From: Caryophanales bacterium UBA3835
Lineage (GTDB): Bacteria; Bacillota_I; Bacilli_A; RFN20; CAG-826
DNA: 22,427 nt
Direction of reading: 5' to 3'
Assembly: GCA_002392945.1 (NCBI GenBank)
Contig: DGHZ01000058.1
Coordinates: forward strand, 1,349 to 23,775
The notes below the pieces were generated by a model. That model was not told where the DNA came from. It saw nothing but the letters and a program-made list of their open reading frames with translations, and did no database searches. Both the position numbers and the translations under genes were made by a program. The first letter of the stretch is position 1; every line of letters starts with the position of its first letter. Positions 1-8,046 of the stretch are shown piece after piece.

Positions 1-2
1 AT

Positions 3-455
3 AAGACAAGAGAATATATCTATGACGGTAAATTTGGTCACAACGTGACCACAGCAGAGGCAGAAGCTGCTGCTAATAACCATGATTGGAAGTTATTTAA
101 ACACCCTGCTACTAGAAGTTTGGGCATAATCTTAAAGAGTAAATTCAATAAGAAAAACGATACAGTGGATGAATGCACAATTACCGCTCACTCATTCCAA
201 GGAATTGACCGCGTCACTTATGTTTCGGTTTATGGAGGAGATGGCAGATATCATCAAGTTCCAGTTCACTGGATTGAATATAGTCGTATTCAAAAAGACA
301 CCCCATTTGCTATTGGAAGAGCTAAAGAAAGTGAATATCCAGAATTTAGTGCATCTTATAGTGGAGGTAGCTATAAAGAATTATTATCTCGATATCAGAT
401 TTCGGATACTGTATTATATAAGAAAGGATTATTTTCTTTCGTTAAGAAAGATTAA
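3..455 (+). CDS. C-terminal part of an unrecognised protein (5' end outside window)
   Basis: The reading frame is open from the left edge (first full codon at 3) to TAA at 453-455, so about 150 residues of the C-terminal part are visible. A GTG at 45 is in frame, but there is no ribosome binding site before it and coding continues upstream, so it is not taken as the start. The visible part has no clear membrane segment. It has an Ala/Glu-rich stretch near the front, then mixed beta-type sequence with many Tyr and Ser, and a basic C-terminus ending in KKD. I do not recognise the family. It ends 28 bases before lemA, which has its own strong ribosome binding site, so the two are probably co-transcribed. 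A role linked to LemA is possible from context only. Confidence 0.6.
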   Translation, partial: KTREYIYDGKFGHNVTTAEAEAAANNHDWKLFKHPATRSLGIILKSKFNKKNDTVDECTITAHSFQGIDRVTYVSVYGGDGRYHQVPVHWIEYSRIQKDTPFAIGRAKESEYPEFSASYSGGSYKELLSRYQISDTVLYKKGLFSFVKKD

Positions 456-483
456 TAATAAAACATTATAGGAGGAAATTATA

Positions 484-1146
484 ATGGCTAATGAATTAGA
501 TGAAATGACTGGCCCAGTTAATAAAGAAGGCCGCGACATTAATGTCATCGAAAAACAATTAAAAGTGGAAATGACCACAGGACTTAAGGTTCTTAACGTC
601 ATGGTGTGGGTTCCTGGCTTTGTTCTTCTATTTATTCCACCTCTTGTGTGGTTATATAAGAAAGCCAAAGCAAAAGAACACTTCCAAAAGTTACAACAAA
701 AGATTCAACACGATGCTTCTCAAATTGATAACTTCTTAGAACAAAGAGTGATGATTCTTCAAAACGTTGCCCGTTTATTAGACAAGGCGATTGATTTAGA
801 TAAATCAACATTCACTGAAATTGCCAAATTAAGAAGTTCTGGCAACTTAAACGGCACTGCTGAAGGTATTGAAAGCGTTAATAAGGCAATTAATGTCTCT
901 TTAGAAGCTTATCCAGATTTAAGAGCTCATGGTGAAATCGCTGACGCTATGCAACAAAACTCTTATTTACAAAGAGAAATTACTGCTGCTAGAGAAGTCT
1001 ATAATGACTCTGTTGCTCAATGGAATAGAGATATTCAAACTTGGGGTGCTAAAAAATATATTGCTGCTAGAGACGGCTATACCACCAGAATTCCATTTAC
1101 AACATCAAGCGAAATTAAACAAGCCGCTCGTGGCGTATTCTTCTAA
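484..1146 (+). CDS. lemA: LemA family membrane protein
   Basis: A 220-residue LemA-family protein. It has a short N-terminal region, one hydrophobic segment at about residues 36-58 (VLNVMVWVPGFVLLFIPPLV) and then a long, almost wholly helical domain with the family-typical pattern of a membrane anchor followed by coiled helices (NFLEQRVMILQNVARLLDKA). LemA proteins are conserved in many bacteria, and their biochemical role is not settled. The start is supported by GGAGG at 471-475, spaced 8 bases from the ATG. The family's usual length is about 180-200 residues, so this one is slightly long, mostly through a 30-residue N-terminal extension before the membrane segment. The stop codon overlaps the start of a rubredoxin-like mini-gene (TAATG), which suggests coupled translation. 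Confidence 0.85.
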   Translation: MANELDEMTGPVNKEGRDINVIEKQLKVEMTTGLKVLNVMVWVPGFVLLFIPPLVWLYKKAKAKEHFQKLQQKIQHDASQIDNFLEQRVMILQNVARLLDKAIDLDKSTFTEIAKLRSSGNLNGTAEGIESVNKAINVSLEAYPDLRAHGEIADAMQQNSYLQREITAAREVYNDSVAQWNRDIQTWGAKKYIAARDGYTTRIPFTTSSEIKQAARGVFF

Positions 1147-1274
1147 TGATGAAAAAATATAAATGTAAAGTCTGTGGTCAAATTGTCGAAGTTGAAGAGG
1201 GTGACAGCTGTCCAATTTGTGGTGCTTCATTTGATCACTTAGAACCACTTGAAGAAAAAGAAGAAGACAAATAA
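1146..1274 (+). CDS. 42-residue rubredoxin-like iron/zinc-binding protein
   Basis: A 42-codon ORF that starts on the last base of the lemA stop (TAATG) and ends at TAA 1272-1274, just before a terminator. The protein has two CxxC knuckles, CKVCG at residues 7-11 and CPICG at 22-26, then an acidic tail. The spacing and the Tyr before the first Cys match the rubredoxin-like domain found alone or at the end of rubrerythrins (YxCxxCG...CPxCGA). Four Cys would bind one Fe or Zn, so electron transfer or a small zinc-ribbon role are both possible. A second ATG follows directly (1149), so the exact start is open by one codon. No separate ribosome binding site is seen, which fits coupling to lemA. Real coding is likely given the motif and exact junctions; the function is inferred. 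Confidence 0.8.
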   Translation: MMKKYKCKVCGQIVEVEEGDSCPICGASFDHLEPLEEKEEDK

Positions 1275-1281
1275 TAAAACT

Positions 1282-1306
1282 GGAGCAAATTATTTGCTCC
1301 TTTTTT
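1282..1306 (+). terminator. intrinsic terminator after lemA/rubredoxin unit
   Basis: Perfect 8-bp stem GGAGCAAA / TTTGCTCC with a TTA loop, followed by six T. It closes the lemA unit 8 bases after the small rubredoxin-like ORF. Confidence 0.9.
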
Positions 1307-1321
1307 ATATTTATATATAAT
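1294..1321 (+). promoter_or_regulatory. candidate promoter for rarA
   Basis: A perfect TATAAT at 1316-1321, with TTGCTC (first three bases of the -35 consensus) 16 bases upstream inside the 3' arm of the terminator. Only six bases separate the -10 box from the rarA ATG, so transcription would be expected to start at or within a base or two of the start codon. Confidence 0.55.
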
Positions 1322-1327
1322 ATAACT

Positions 1328-2560
1328 ATGAGCGTTCCATTTGCCGAACAATTTAGACCAGAGAAAATAGAAGAAATGGTGGGTCAACCTCACTTATTTT
1401 CAAAGAACTCTATTTTTTATAAAACGATTAGCAAGAATCATATCCCTAATATGATATTTTACGGCCCTCCAGGAGTGGGAAAAACTACGGTCGCTAATAT
1501 TATTGCTAAGAATACGGAAATGCTTCTTTGTAAGCTTAATGGCACAACTGCATCTTTAGACGATGTAAAAAAAGTTATTGATGATTCTAAAAGTGTGTTT
1601 GCCTCTAAAGGGGTCCTTTTATATTTAGATGAGATTCAATATTTTAATAAGAAGCAACAACAATCCTTATTAGAATATGTTGAAAAAGGATTAATTACTT
1701 TAATTGCCTCTACAACAGAAAATCCATATTTTTATATCTATCCAGCTTTACTTTCTAGATGCACGGTTTTTGAATTTAAATTAATCTCTAAAGATGAAAT
1801 TAAAAAAAGTTTAGAAAGAATCGTTAATCTTAAAAAGATTAAAATAGAAGACGAGGCCCTAGATAGATTAGCTTTAGCCTCTAATGGGGATGTTAGAAAA
1901 GCAATTAATAATTTAGAAGTTATTTATCTCGCAATTGGAAATAAAACCATCAAATTAAAAGATGTCGATGAAATAGTGGATAAAGCTCACATTGTTTATG
2001 ATAAAAGTGAAGATAAACATTTTGACCATTTAAGCGCTTTGATGAAATCTCTTAGAGGAAGCGATCCTGATGCGGCCATTTTCTATTTAGCTAAAATGCT
2101 AGAGGCTGGAGATTTACAAGCTGTTTGTCGAAGGATTTTATGTTCTGTAAATGAAGATGTAGGACTTGCTTATCCTGGCTTAATTCCAATAGTGAAATCA
2201 TGTGTTGATATTGCCCTACAAATTGGTATGCCTGAAGCATATTTACCTTTAAGTAACGCTGTTATTTTAATTGCGACTGCTCCAAAAAGTAATTCAACTT
2301 GTATGGCCTATATGAAAGCTGTATCTGATATACAAATGGGTAAAGGGAGTACAGTTCCTAGAGCCTTACAAAACACACATTTCGATGGAGAAGATCAACT
2401 TAATAAAGGACAAAATTATAAATATCCTCATGACTATAAAAATCACTATGTCAAACAACAATATCTTCCAGATGATGTAAAAGACGCCCATTATTATCTT
2501 TATGGAAATAATAAGTTTGAACAAGCTCTGAAAGAATACTGGGATAAAATCAAGAAATAA
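1328..2560 (+). CDS. rarA: RarA/MgsA replication-associated AAA+ ATPase
   Basis: A 410-residue AAA+ ATPase of the RarA (MgsA/WRNIP1) family, which acts at stalled replication forks and resembles clamp-loader subunits. Visible features: N-terminal PFAEQFRPEKIEEMVGQ, Walker A GPPGVGKT at 46-53, Walker B LDEIQ ending with D101-E102-I-Q104 (usually DEIH), and TLIASTTENP, the family's sensor-1 region. The lid and C-terminal tetramerisation domain follow, with the typical stretch SDPDAAIFYLAKMLEAGD. Length is normal for the family. There is no Shine-Dalgarno before the ATG, and a TATAAT lies 6 bases upstream, so the message may be leaderless. A downstream gene begins one base after the stop. In B. 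subtilis rarA lies elsewhere, near cymR/iscS. Confidence 0.92.
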   Translation: MSVPFAEQFRPEKIEEMVGQPHLFSKNSIFYKTISKNHIPNMIFYGPPGVGKTTVANIIAKNTEMLLCKLNGTTASLDDVKKVIDDSKSVFASKGVLLYLDEIQYFNKKQQQSLLEYVEKGLITLIASTTENPYFYIYPALLSRCTVFEFKLISKDEIKKSLERIVNLKKIKIEDEALDRLALASNGDVRKAINNLEVIYLAIGNKTIKLKDVDEIVDKAHIVYDKSEDKHFDHLSALMKSLRGSDPDAAIFYLAKMLEAGDLQAVCRRILCSVNEDVGLAYPGLIPIVKSCVDIALQIGMPEAYLPLSNAVILIATAPKSNSTCMAYMKAVSDIQMGKGSTVPRALQNTHFDGEDQLNKGQNYKYPHDYKNHYVKQQYLPDDVKDAHYYLYGNNKFEQALKEYWDKIKK

Positions 2561-2561
2561 T

Positions 2562-3467
2562 ATGGATAGTTTAAAAAGCTTATTAGACAACAAACAATAT
2601 GATTTAGTAATTAAATTAACCGAGACTAGTACATCTAGTAACGATTTGTTTTATCGTATCTCCGCCTTTATCTTTTTAGGTAAGTACGAAGATGCTTTAT
2701 ATGTGATCCAAGATCATCAAGAAGTTTTAGAGTCTAATCTAGTGGCTTTAATTAACGCACATATCAACTTGTTGTGCATTCTTGGCAGATTTGAACAAGC
2801 CTATACAGTTTTAGATTACTATGCTAACCTACCATATCAATCTCAAGTAGTAGAAGAAATCTTAAGAAAAATGCCTAAGGTTATTGAGACTGAAGAAAAA
2901 AAACAAAATACATTTAAATTTTATTCTGATGAAGAGTTAGAAGAAATGCTTAAATCTGAAAAGTTTGAAGATGTTTTATTAGCTTTAGATATCATTAAAA
3001 ACCGCGACGTATTAGCCTTCTTGCCGTTTTTAAAAGAATTACTTGTTTCTTCAAATAAAGAAGTTATCAAAAGCTATATCTTAATGATGCTTGTAAAAAA
3101 AGAAATCGACCGTGAATTAACAATTTCTAAATTTGGACAATTAAAAAACGTTAATCCAAAGAAACTGAATCCTCCATTTCAGGGAGAAGTCTTTGATAAA
3201 GTTGTTAAAGGGTTTGATCGCGAATATAAAGATTCAACATTAAGTCAAATTGCCACTCAACTATTTTCTCAATATTCAATCTATATTTATCCTAATGAAT
3301 ATAAATATTCGGTTAATGAATATCTCGCTGTATTCTATTTATTAGCGAAAGATTATGCTTCTAGCGGAAATGAAGATTTATCACTTTTAAGTTTTGCTAA
3401 CGAATTAGATTTAGAAAAAATCAAACAAATTAAAGCTGAAATCGAGAAGATGCTAGAAGAGTTCTAA
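2562..3467 (+). CDS. TPR-like helical-repeat protein of unknown function
   Basis: A 301-residue, probably cytoplasmic protein with no signal peptide or membrane segment. The first 110 residues read as paired helices in the tetratricopeptide style: a run with KQYDLVIKLTE, then LGKYEDALYVIQ, then LGRFEQAYTVLDYYA. The middle part (about 125-200) is acidic and helical and could be a HEAT-like or degenerate continuation. The C-terminus is strongly charged. It resembles the uncharacterised TPR-containing proteins of Bacilli and Mollicutes (the DUF3196 type comes to mind, but I cannot confirm this). It starts one base after the rarA stop with no ribosome binding site of its own, so translation is probably coupled to rarA. 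A scaffold or protein-binding role is only an inference from the repeats. Confidence 0.7.
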   Translation: MDSLKSLLDNKQYDLVIKLTETSTSSNDLFYRISAFIFLGKYEDALYVIQDHQEVLESNLVALINAHINLLCILGRFEQAYTVLDYYANLPYQSQVVEEILRKMPKVIETEEKKQNTFKFYSDEELEEMLKSEKFEDVLLALDIIKNRDVLAFLPFLKELLVSSNKEVIKSYILMMLVKKEIDRELTISKFGQLKNVNPKKLNPPFQGEVFDKVVKGFDREYKDSTLSQIATQLFSQYSIYIYPNEYKYSVNEYLAVFYLLAKDYASSGNEDLSLLSFANELDLEKIKQIKAEIEKMLEEF

Positions 3468-3492
3468 TTTATTAATAAATTAGTAGATAAAG

Positions 3493-3514
3493 AATCCCTA
3501 ATTAGGGATTTTTT
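3493..3514 (+). terminator. intrinsic terminator after rarA unit
   Basis: AATCCCT and AGGGATT pair around a short AATT loop and run into six T (3509-3514). It lies 26 bases after the stop of the TPR-like gene. Confidence 0.85.
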
Positions 3515-3528
3515 AATATGTGTTTCAA

Positions 3529-3557
3529 TTGCCTTAAATTATTAATTAATTTATAAT
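3529..3557 (+). promoter_or_regulatory. sigma-A type promoter of tig-lon-engB
   Basis: TTGCCT at 3529-3534, a 17-base spacer, and a perfect TATAAT at 3552-3557. The transcript would start near 3564, giving a leader of roughly 28 bases with AAAGGAG before the tig ATG. No CIRCE or CtsR-like operator was recognised around it. Confidence 0.8.
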
Positions 3558-3591
3558 TTATCACGCATGTAAATTTAAAGGAGAAATTCTC

Positions 3592-4863
3592 ATGGAAAGA
3601 AAAGTAACAAAAGTTAAACCATGTCACGTTGAAGTTCACGTTGTCGTGGATGAAAAAAGTTGGAAAGACGCTCAAGAAGCATCTACCAAAAAATTATGTA
3701 AAGAAGTCCAAGTTGATGGCTTTAGAAAAGGCAATGTCCCAGAAGCAATTGCTAAAAGACACATCAACCAAGGCAAGATGCTTGATGAAGCCATTAATTC
3801 TTTATTACCAAGTATTTATAAAGAAATCATGGAAGAAGAAAAGATTGAGCCATTTGCTCAACCTCAAGTTGATGTTACCAAGATTAGCGACACTAATTTA
3901 GAAGTTAAATTCGTTATCGTTACCGCTCCAGAAGTGGAATTAGGCGAATATAAAGGCTTAAAGATTGGCAAAAAAGAAGTCAAAGTTAGCGCTAAAGAAG
4001 TCGATGAAGAAATCGAAAAATTATTAAAAGATAATGCTACCTTAGTATTAAAAGAAGGAGCAGCAGAATTAGGAGATACATTAGTCTTTGATTTTGCTGG
4101 ATCAGTTGACGGCAAAGCCTTTGATGGAGGCACTGCTCAAAACTATTCTTTAGAATTAGGCAGTCACCAATTCATTCCTGGATTTGAAGAACAATTAGTG
4201 GGTGTCAAAGCAGGCGAACACAAAGATGTTAATGTCACCTTCCCAGAACAATACACCCCAGAATTAGCTGGTAAAGCTGCCGTCTTTGCGTGTGATGTTC
4301 ACGAAGTGAAAGCAAAGAAATTACCAGAATTAAGTGATGAATTCGTTAAAGAACTCAATAGAGGCGTTGAAACCGTTGAAGCTTTAAAAGAATCCGTTAA
4401 AAAGGATATCACCGCTAGAAAAGAACAAGATTCAAAAAGAGAATTCTTAGAAAAACTCTACGAAAAAATCGCTAGTGGTTCCAAAGTCGAAATCCCAGAA
4501 GAAATGATCAAAGAACAAGCTGCGAATATGAAAAAAGATATGGAACAAAGAATGGCCCAATCTGGCTTAACTTTAGAACAATATCTCCAATTCACTGGAC
4601 AAAAGCTAGAAGATTTCGAAGCTCAACTTAATAAAGATGCTAAAAAAGACATTACTAACTATTTCATATTAGAAGAAGTTGGTAAGAAAGAAAAATTAGA
4701 ATTAACTGATGCTGATGTGGAATTTGAATATGCCAAATTAGCAGAACAATACAGCATGAAACTTGAAGATGTGAAGAAAGCATTAGAAAAACAAAATGCT
4801 CAATTCCGTCACAACTTAAAAATGACAAGAATTGAAGAATTCTTAATCAAAGAAAACGCTTAA
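3592..4863 (+). CDS. tig: trigger factor (ribosome-associated chaperone, prolyl isomerase)
   Basis: A 423-residue trigger factor, the chaperone that docks at the ribosome exit tunnel near L23. The ribosome-binding signature GFRKGNVP is at residues 43-50. An FKBP-type prolyl-isomerase domain spans about 155-240 (GDTLVFDFAGSVDGKAFDGG, then IPGFEEQLVGVKAGE). The rest is the helical C-terminal substrate cradle, rich in Lys and Glu. Length is as expected (about 430). The start is fixed by AAAGGAG at 3577-3583. It heads a unit with lon, 31 bases downstream; in B. subtilis clpX and lonB lie between tig and lonA, and both are missing here. Joining a folding factor to the main quality-control protease makes sense as one proteostasis unit. 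Confidence 0.96.
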   Translation: MERKVTKVKPCHVEVHVVVDEKSWKDAQEASTKKLCKEVQVDGFRKGNVPEAIAKRHINQGKMLDEAINSLLPSIYKEIMEEEKIEPFAQPQVDVTKISDTNLEVKFVIVTAPEVELGEYKGLKIGKKEVKVSAKEVDEEIEKLLKDNATLVLKEGAAELGDTLVFDFAGSVDGKAFDGGTAQNYSLELGSHQFIPGFEEQLVGVKAGEHKDVNVTFPEQYTPELAGKAAVFACDVHEVKAKKLPELSDEFVKELNRGVETVEALKESVKKDITARKEQDSKREFLEKLYEKIASGSKVEIPEEMIKEQAANMKKDMEQRMAQSGLTLEQYLQFTGQKLEDFEAQLNKDAKKDITNYFILEEVGKKEKLELTDADVEFEYAKLAEQYSMKLEDVKKALEKQNAQFRHNLKMTRIEEFLIKENA

Positions 4864-4894
4864 TTTAAATTTTATTTAAAAGGAGGACTTACAT

Positions 4895-7222
4895 ATGGCA
4901 AATAGCCCATCCTCATTAACTCTCCCTTTATTAATTACAAAGGGAATGATTCTTTATCCAAAAAATCAAAAATTAATTGATGCAGGTAGAGATTTTTCCA
5001 TTAACTCGATTAGAGTTAGTAGAGATAAAGCTGATTCATTAATCTTAATCTCTTCTCAAAGAGAAGTTGATATTGAAAACCCAACTAGTGAAGATGTATT
5101 TCCTATTGGTGTTTTAGCTCGTATCATCTCTGTTTCAGAAAGAGAAAAACGCTTAAGAGCAAGAGTAGAAGTTATTGACCGTGTCTCATTAAGTAATATT
5201 GAATTAGATCACGACGATAATTGTTATATTGCTAAAGCAACAATGCTTGAAGCGATTCAAATTGATGAAAAAAGTAGCGAAACTATTGTTAACTCTATCA
5301 ATCATGAATTAGAGAAATATCCTAGTGTAATCTCTAAGCTTCCAAAGAACATCATTACTCTTTGTAGTGATAAATATTCTGCCTTAGAAGTATGTTATGC
5401 TTTAGCAGGATTCTTTGACGGACCAATCGAGATTAAGCAAAAGATGTTAGAAACAAACGACATAGTCGTTTTAGCAGAAAATATCTTAGCCTTTATCTCT
5501 GGAGAAAACACCAAAGAACAGATTGAAAGAAATATTTCTGACACAGTTAGAGAATCTACAGAAAAATCTCAAAAAGAATATTTCTTAAGAGAAAAACTCA
5601 AGGCTATTAAAAAAGAATTAGGAGAAGATACTTCTAGTAGCAATTCTCCAGATAAGATTTTAGAAAAGCTTGATAAATATCCTTATCCAGAAAACATTAA
5701 GGCTAAAGTTAAATCAGAAATCAAAAAATACGAAATGATGCCTCAAGGATCTTTAGAAGCTGCACTAATTTTGTCATATTTAGACATTTTAATGTCTATC
5801 CCATGGTGGCAAAAAACTGAAGACGATGAAGATTTAAAGCATGTTGAAGATATTTTAAATGAAGATCATTATGGCTTAGAGAATCCAAAAAAGAGAATTA
5901 TTGAATACCTTGCTGTTAAGAAATTAACAGGAAATTTAAAGAGTCCTATTTTATGTTTCTTCGGCCCACCAGGAACAGGCAAAACTTCTTTGGGCAAAAG
6001 TATTGCGCGTGCTTTAGGTAGAAAATTTGTTAAATGTTCCTTAGGCGGAATATCTGATGAAGCAGAAATTAGAGGACATAGAAGAACCTATGTTGGTTCT
6101 ATGCCAGGAAGAATCATTCAAGGCATGAGAAAAGCAGGAGTGTCTAACCCAGTATTTTTACTCGACGAAGTCGATAAACTTGCATCTAGCTATAAAGGAG
6201 ACCCTGCTAGCGCTTTATTAGAAGTTTTAGATCCAGAACAAAACTTTATGTTTAATGATAATTATGTGGAAGAACCATATGATTTAAGTGATGTTTTATT
6301 CATTTGCACCGCAAACTATTTAGAAAACATCCCTGGGCCTCTTAGAGATCGACTTGAATTAATTCAACTTTCTAGTTATACCGAAATTGAGAAAAAACAT
6401 ATTGCTTTTGAACATTTAATCAAAAAGCAAGTCACTCTTAATGGTTTAAAACCAGAAAATGTTACTTTCACTGACGATGCAATTAGTTATATCTTACATT
6501 ACTACACCCGTGAAGCTGGTGTTCGTGATTTAGAAAGAAAGATTGCTTCTTGCTTAAGAAAAGTGGCAGTTCAAATTGTTAAAGATCCAAGTATTACTCA
6601 TATTGATATTGACGAAAAGAAGGTTAGAGAATACTTAGGTGTTGAAGTCTTTGACTACTCTAAAAAAGAAAAAGAAAAACAAGTTGGCGTGATTACCGGA
6701 CTTGCTTATACGGAATATGGGGGAGATATTCTTCCAATTGAAGTCACTTATTTTAAAGGTAAGGGCGGACTAGTCTTAACCGGTAAACTTGGTGATGTGA
6801 TGAAGGAAAGCGCGACTATTGCTCTTGACTATGTCAAGGCTAATGCCGAAAAGTACCATATCGATCCTCAATTATTTATCGATAATGACATTCATATTCA
6901 TGTACCAGAAGGAGCCGTTCCTAAAGATGGACCAAGCGCTGGAGTAGCTATGACTTTAGCGATTATTTCCGCTTTAAGTAAATCTCCAGTTTCTCCAGAT
7001 ATTGCTTTAACTGGCGAAGTCACTTTAAGAGGTAATGCTTTACCTATTGGTGGGTTAAGAGAAAAATCTCTGGCTGCTTTAAGAAGTGGAATTAAAACTA
7101 TTATCGTACCTAAAGAAAATAAAAAGGATGTTGATGAACTTCCAATCGAAGTTAAAGAGTCACTCAAGATTTTATATATGAAAGATGTTGATGACGCTCA
7201 TAAAGTAGTGTTTAAGGAATAA
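4895..7222 (+). CDS. lon: ATP-dependent protease Lon
   Basis: A 775-residue LonA-type protease. The N-terminal substrate-recognition domain (about 1-200) is followed by a helical linker containing EKSQKEYFLREKLKAIKKEL. The AAA+ module has Walker A GPPGTGKTS from residue 357 and Walker B VFLLDEVDKL. The C-terminal protease domain has the Ser-Lys dyad: Ser681 in PKDGPSAG and Lys724 in GGLREKSL, with the same 43-residue spacing as E. coli Ser679/Lys722. A strong AAAGGAGG precedes the ATG. It degrades misfolded and short-lived regulatory proteins in the cytoplasm. It follows tig in the same unit and engB starts one base after its stop. All catalytic elements look intact. Confidence 0.97.
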   Translation: MANSPSSLTLPLLITKGMILYPKNQKLIDAGRDFSINSIRVSRDKADSLILISSQREVDIENPTSEDVFPIGVLARIISVSEREKRLRARVEVIDRVSLSNIELDHDDNCYIAKATMLEAIQIDEKSSETIVNSINHELEKYPSVISKLPKNIITLCSDKYSALEVCYALAGFFDGPIEIKQKMLETNDIVVLAENILAFISGENTKEQIERNISDTVRESTEKSQKEYFLREKLKAIKKELGEDTSSSNSPDKILEKLDKYPYPENIKAKVKSEIKKYEMMPQGSLEAALILSYLDILMSIPWWQKTEDDEDLKHVEDILNEDHYGLENPKKRIIEYLAVKKLTGNLKSPILCFFGPPGTGKTSLGKSIARALGRKFVKCSLGGISDEAEIRGHRRTYVGSMPGRIIQGMRKAGVSNPVFLLDEVDKLASSYKGDPASALLEVLDPEQNFMFNDNYVEEPYDLSDVLFICTANYLENIPGPLRDRLELIQLSSYTEIEKKHIAFEHLIKKQVTLNGLKPENVTFTDDAISYILHYYTREAGVRDLERKIASCLRKVAVQIVKDPSITHIDIDEKKVREYLGVEVFDYSKKEKEKQVGVITGLAYTEYGGDILPIEVTYFKGKGGLVLTGKLGDVMKESATIALDYVKANAEKYHIDPQLFIDNDIHIHVPEGAVPKDGPSAGVAMTLAIISALSKSPVSPDIALTGEVTLRGNALPIGGLREKSLAALRSGIKTIIVPKENKKDVDELPIEVKESLKILYMKDVDDAHKVVFKE

Positions 7223-7223
7223 G

Positions 7224-7796
7224 ATGATTAATTTCTCAAATACCAGCTTTGTAAAAAGCGCACCAAATTTAGCTAATGCACCTCAAGGAGGATTCCCAGA
7301 GGTGCTTTTAGTCGGTCGCTCCAATGTTGGTAAATCATCTTTAATCAATGCTTTATGTAATAAAAAGGCTTTAGCCTATACATCTTCTAAACCAGGACAT
7401 ACCCGTTTACTTAATTACTATAACGTCGATGATAAACTCTACTTAGTGGACGCTCCTGGATATGGATTTGCTAAAGGCGGATTTGATTTAGATAAGTTAT
7501 TTGGAGAAATGATGGAAGATTATTTCTCTAAAGCTGGCAGAATTAAACGAGTCTTAGTGTTATTAGATTCTCGAAGAGAATTAAACGAAGATGATGTTGA
7601 AATTATCAACTTCCTAGTTGAGAAAGATATCAAATACACATTAGTGTTTACTAAAGTTGATAAAATCAATCAATCTGAGAAATATCATTTAATGAAATCA
7701 CTTAAAGAGATGGGAGTAGATGAAAAAGAAATCATCTTTACTTCAATCTTAAAGCCAAGAACTTTAGAACCTGTAAGAAGTGTTATAAGTAAATAA
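7224..7796 (+). CDS. engB: ribosome biogenesis GTPase EngB/YsxC
   Basis: A 190-residue single-domain GTPase of the EngB/YsxC/YihA family, needed for 50S subunit assembly. G1 is GRSNVGKSS (31-39), the switch I region is KPGHTRLLNYY, G3 is DAPGYGFA and G4 is TKVDK. The length is typical (about 195). It begins one base after the lon stop. AAGGAA at the very end of lon can serve as the ribosome binding site. The lon-engB pairing is conserved across Firmicutes. No terminator is visible after it; the next promoter (7824) drives the valS leader. Confidence 0.95.
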   Translation: MINFSNTSFVKSAPNLANAPQGGFPEVLLVGRSNVGKSSLINALCNKKALAYTSSKPGHTRLLNYYNVDDKLYLVDAPGYGFAKGGFDLDKLFGEMMEDYFSKAGRIKRVLVLLDSRRELNEDDVEIINFLVEKDIKYTLVFTKVDKINQSEKYHLMKSLKEMGVDEKEIIFTSILKPRTLEPVRSVISK

Positions 7797-7823
7797 ATAT
7801 AGATTATATATCAATTATTAATA

Positions 7824-7829
7824 TATAAT
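7824..7829 (+). promoter_or_regulatory. -10 box for the valS T-box leader
   Basis: A perfect TATAAT in an AT-only stretch between engB and the T-box. No good -35 element is visible 16-18 bases upstream. The transcript would start near 7836, just before the base of T-box stem I. Confidence 0.6.
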
Positions 7830-7835
7830 ATGAGC

Positions 7836-8035
7836 GTTCGATGAATTAGAGGAGTAATTAAGATCTCTTCTTATAGAGAGCTGGGGATGGTGGAAGCCTA
7901 GTAGAAGAACTTAACGAAGGTCGCTAAGGAGAACTGATTCTAATAATTTAGAAAATGAAGTGCCGATAACAAGTTTATCGGAACTAAGGTGGTACCACGT
8001 GAAATGCGTCCTTAGAATAAGGACGTTTTATTTTT
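7836..8035 (+). promoter_or_regulatory. T-box riboswitch, valine (GUC) specifier
   Basis: A tRNA-sensing leader of valS. The lower stem I pairs TTAG (7846-7849) with CTAA (7924-7927), and the stem above pairs TTAAG (7858-7862) with CTTAA (7910-7914). Between them lies an internal loop with AGGAGTAA on the 5' side and CGAAGGTCG on the 3' side. GTC (7920-7922), followed by a purine, sits exactly where the specifier codon belongs and reads valine. Stem III is CCGATAA/TTATCGG (7963-7981). The conserved T-box sequence GGTGGTACCACG is at 7988-7999, where TGGT can pair with the tRNA ACCA end. The antiterminator pairs CTAAGG (7984-7989) with CCTTAG (8010-8015), competing with the terminator. Uncharged tRNA-Val should turn valS on. 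Confidence 0.95.
8007..8035 (+). terminator. regulated terminator of the valS T-box
   Basis: CGTCCTTA and TAAGGACG form an 8-bp stem with a GAA loop, followed by TTTTATTTTT. The T tract runs directly into the valS ribosome binding site AGGAGG (8036-8041). The 5' arm is shared with the antiterminator. Confidence 0.93.
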
Positions 8036-8046
8036 AGGAGGCGTTT

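Noticed and set aside
3465..3482. 18-bp AT-only perfect palindrome TAATTTATT/AATAAATTA at the end of the TPR-like gene
   Set aside because: AT-only symmetry is common in such DNA, it includes the stop codon and it has no T tract; the real terminator follows at 3493.
4864..4894. Weak TTTAAA/TTTAAA hairpin between tig and lon
   Set aside because: Only A-T pairs and no T tract; it is just spacer before the strong lon ribosome binding site.
1328..7839. Shared 10-mer ATGAGCGTTC right after TATAAT at rarA (1328) and at the valS leader (7830)
   Set aside because: In one place it is the start of a protein and in the other a leader RNA; the surrounding sequence differs, so chance is the simplest explanation.
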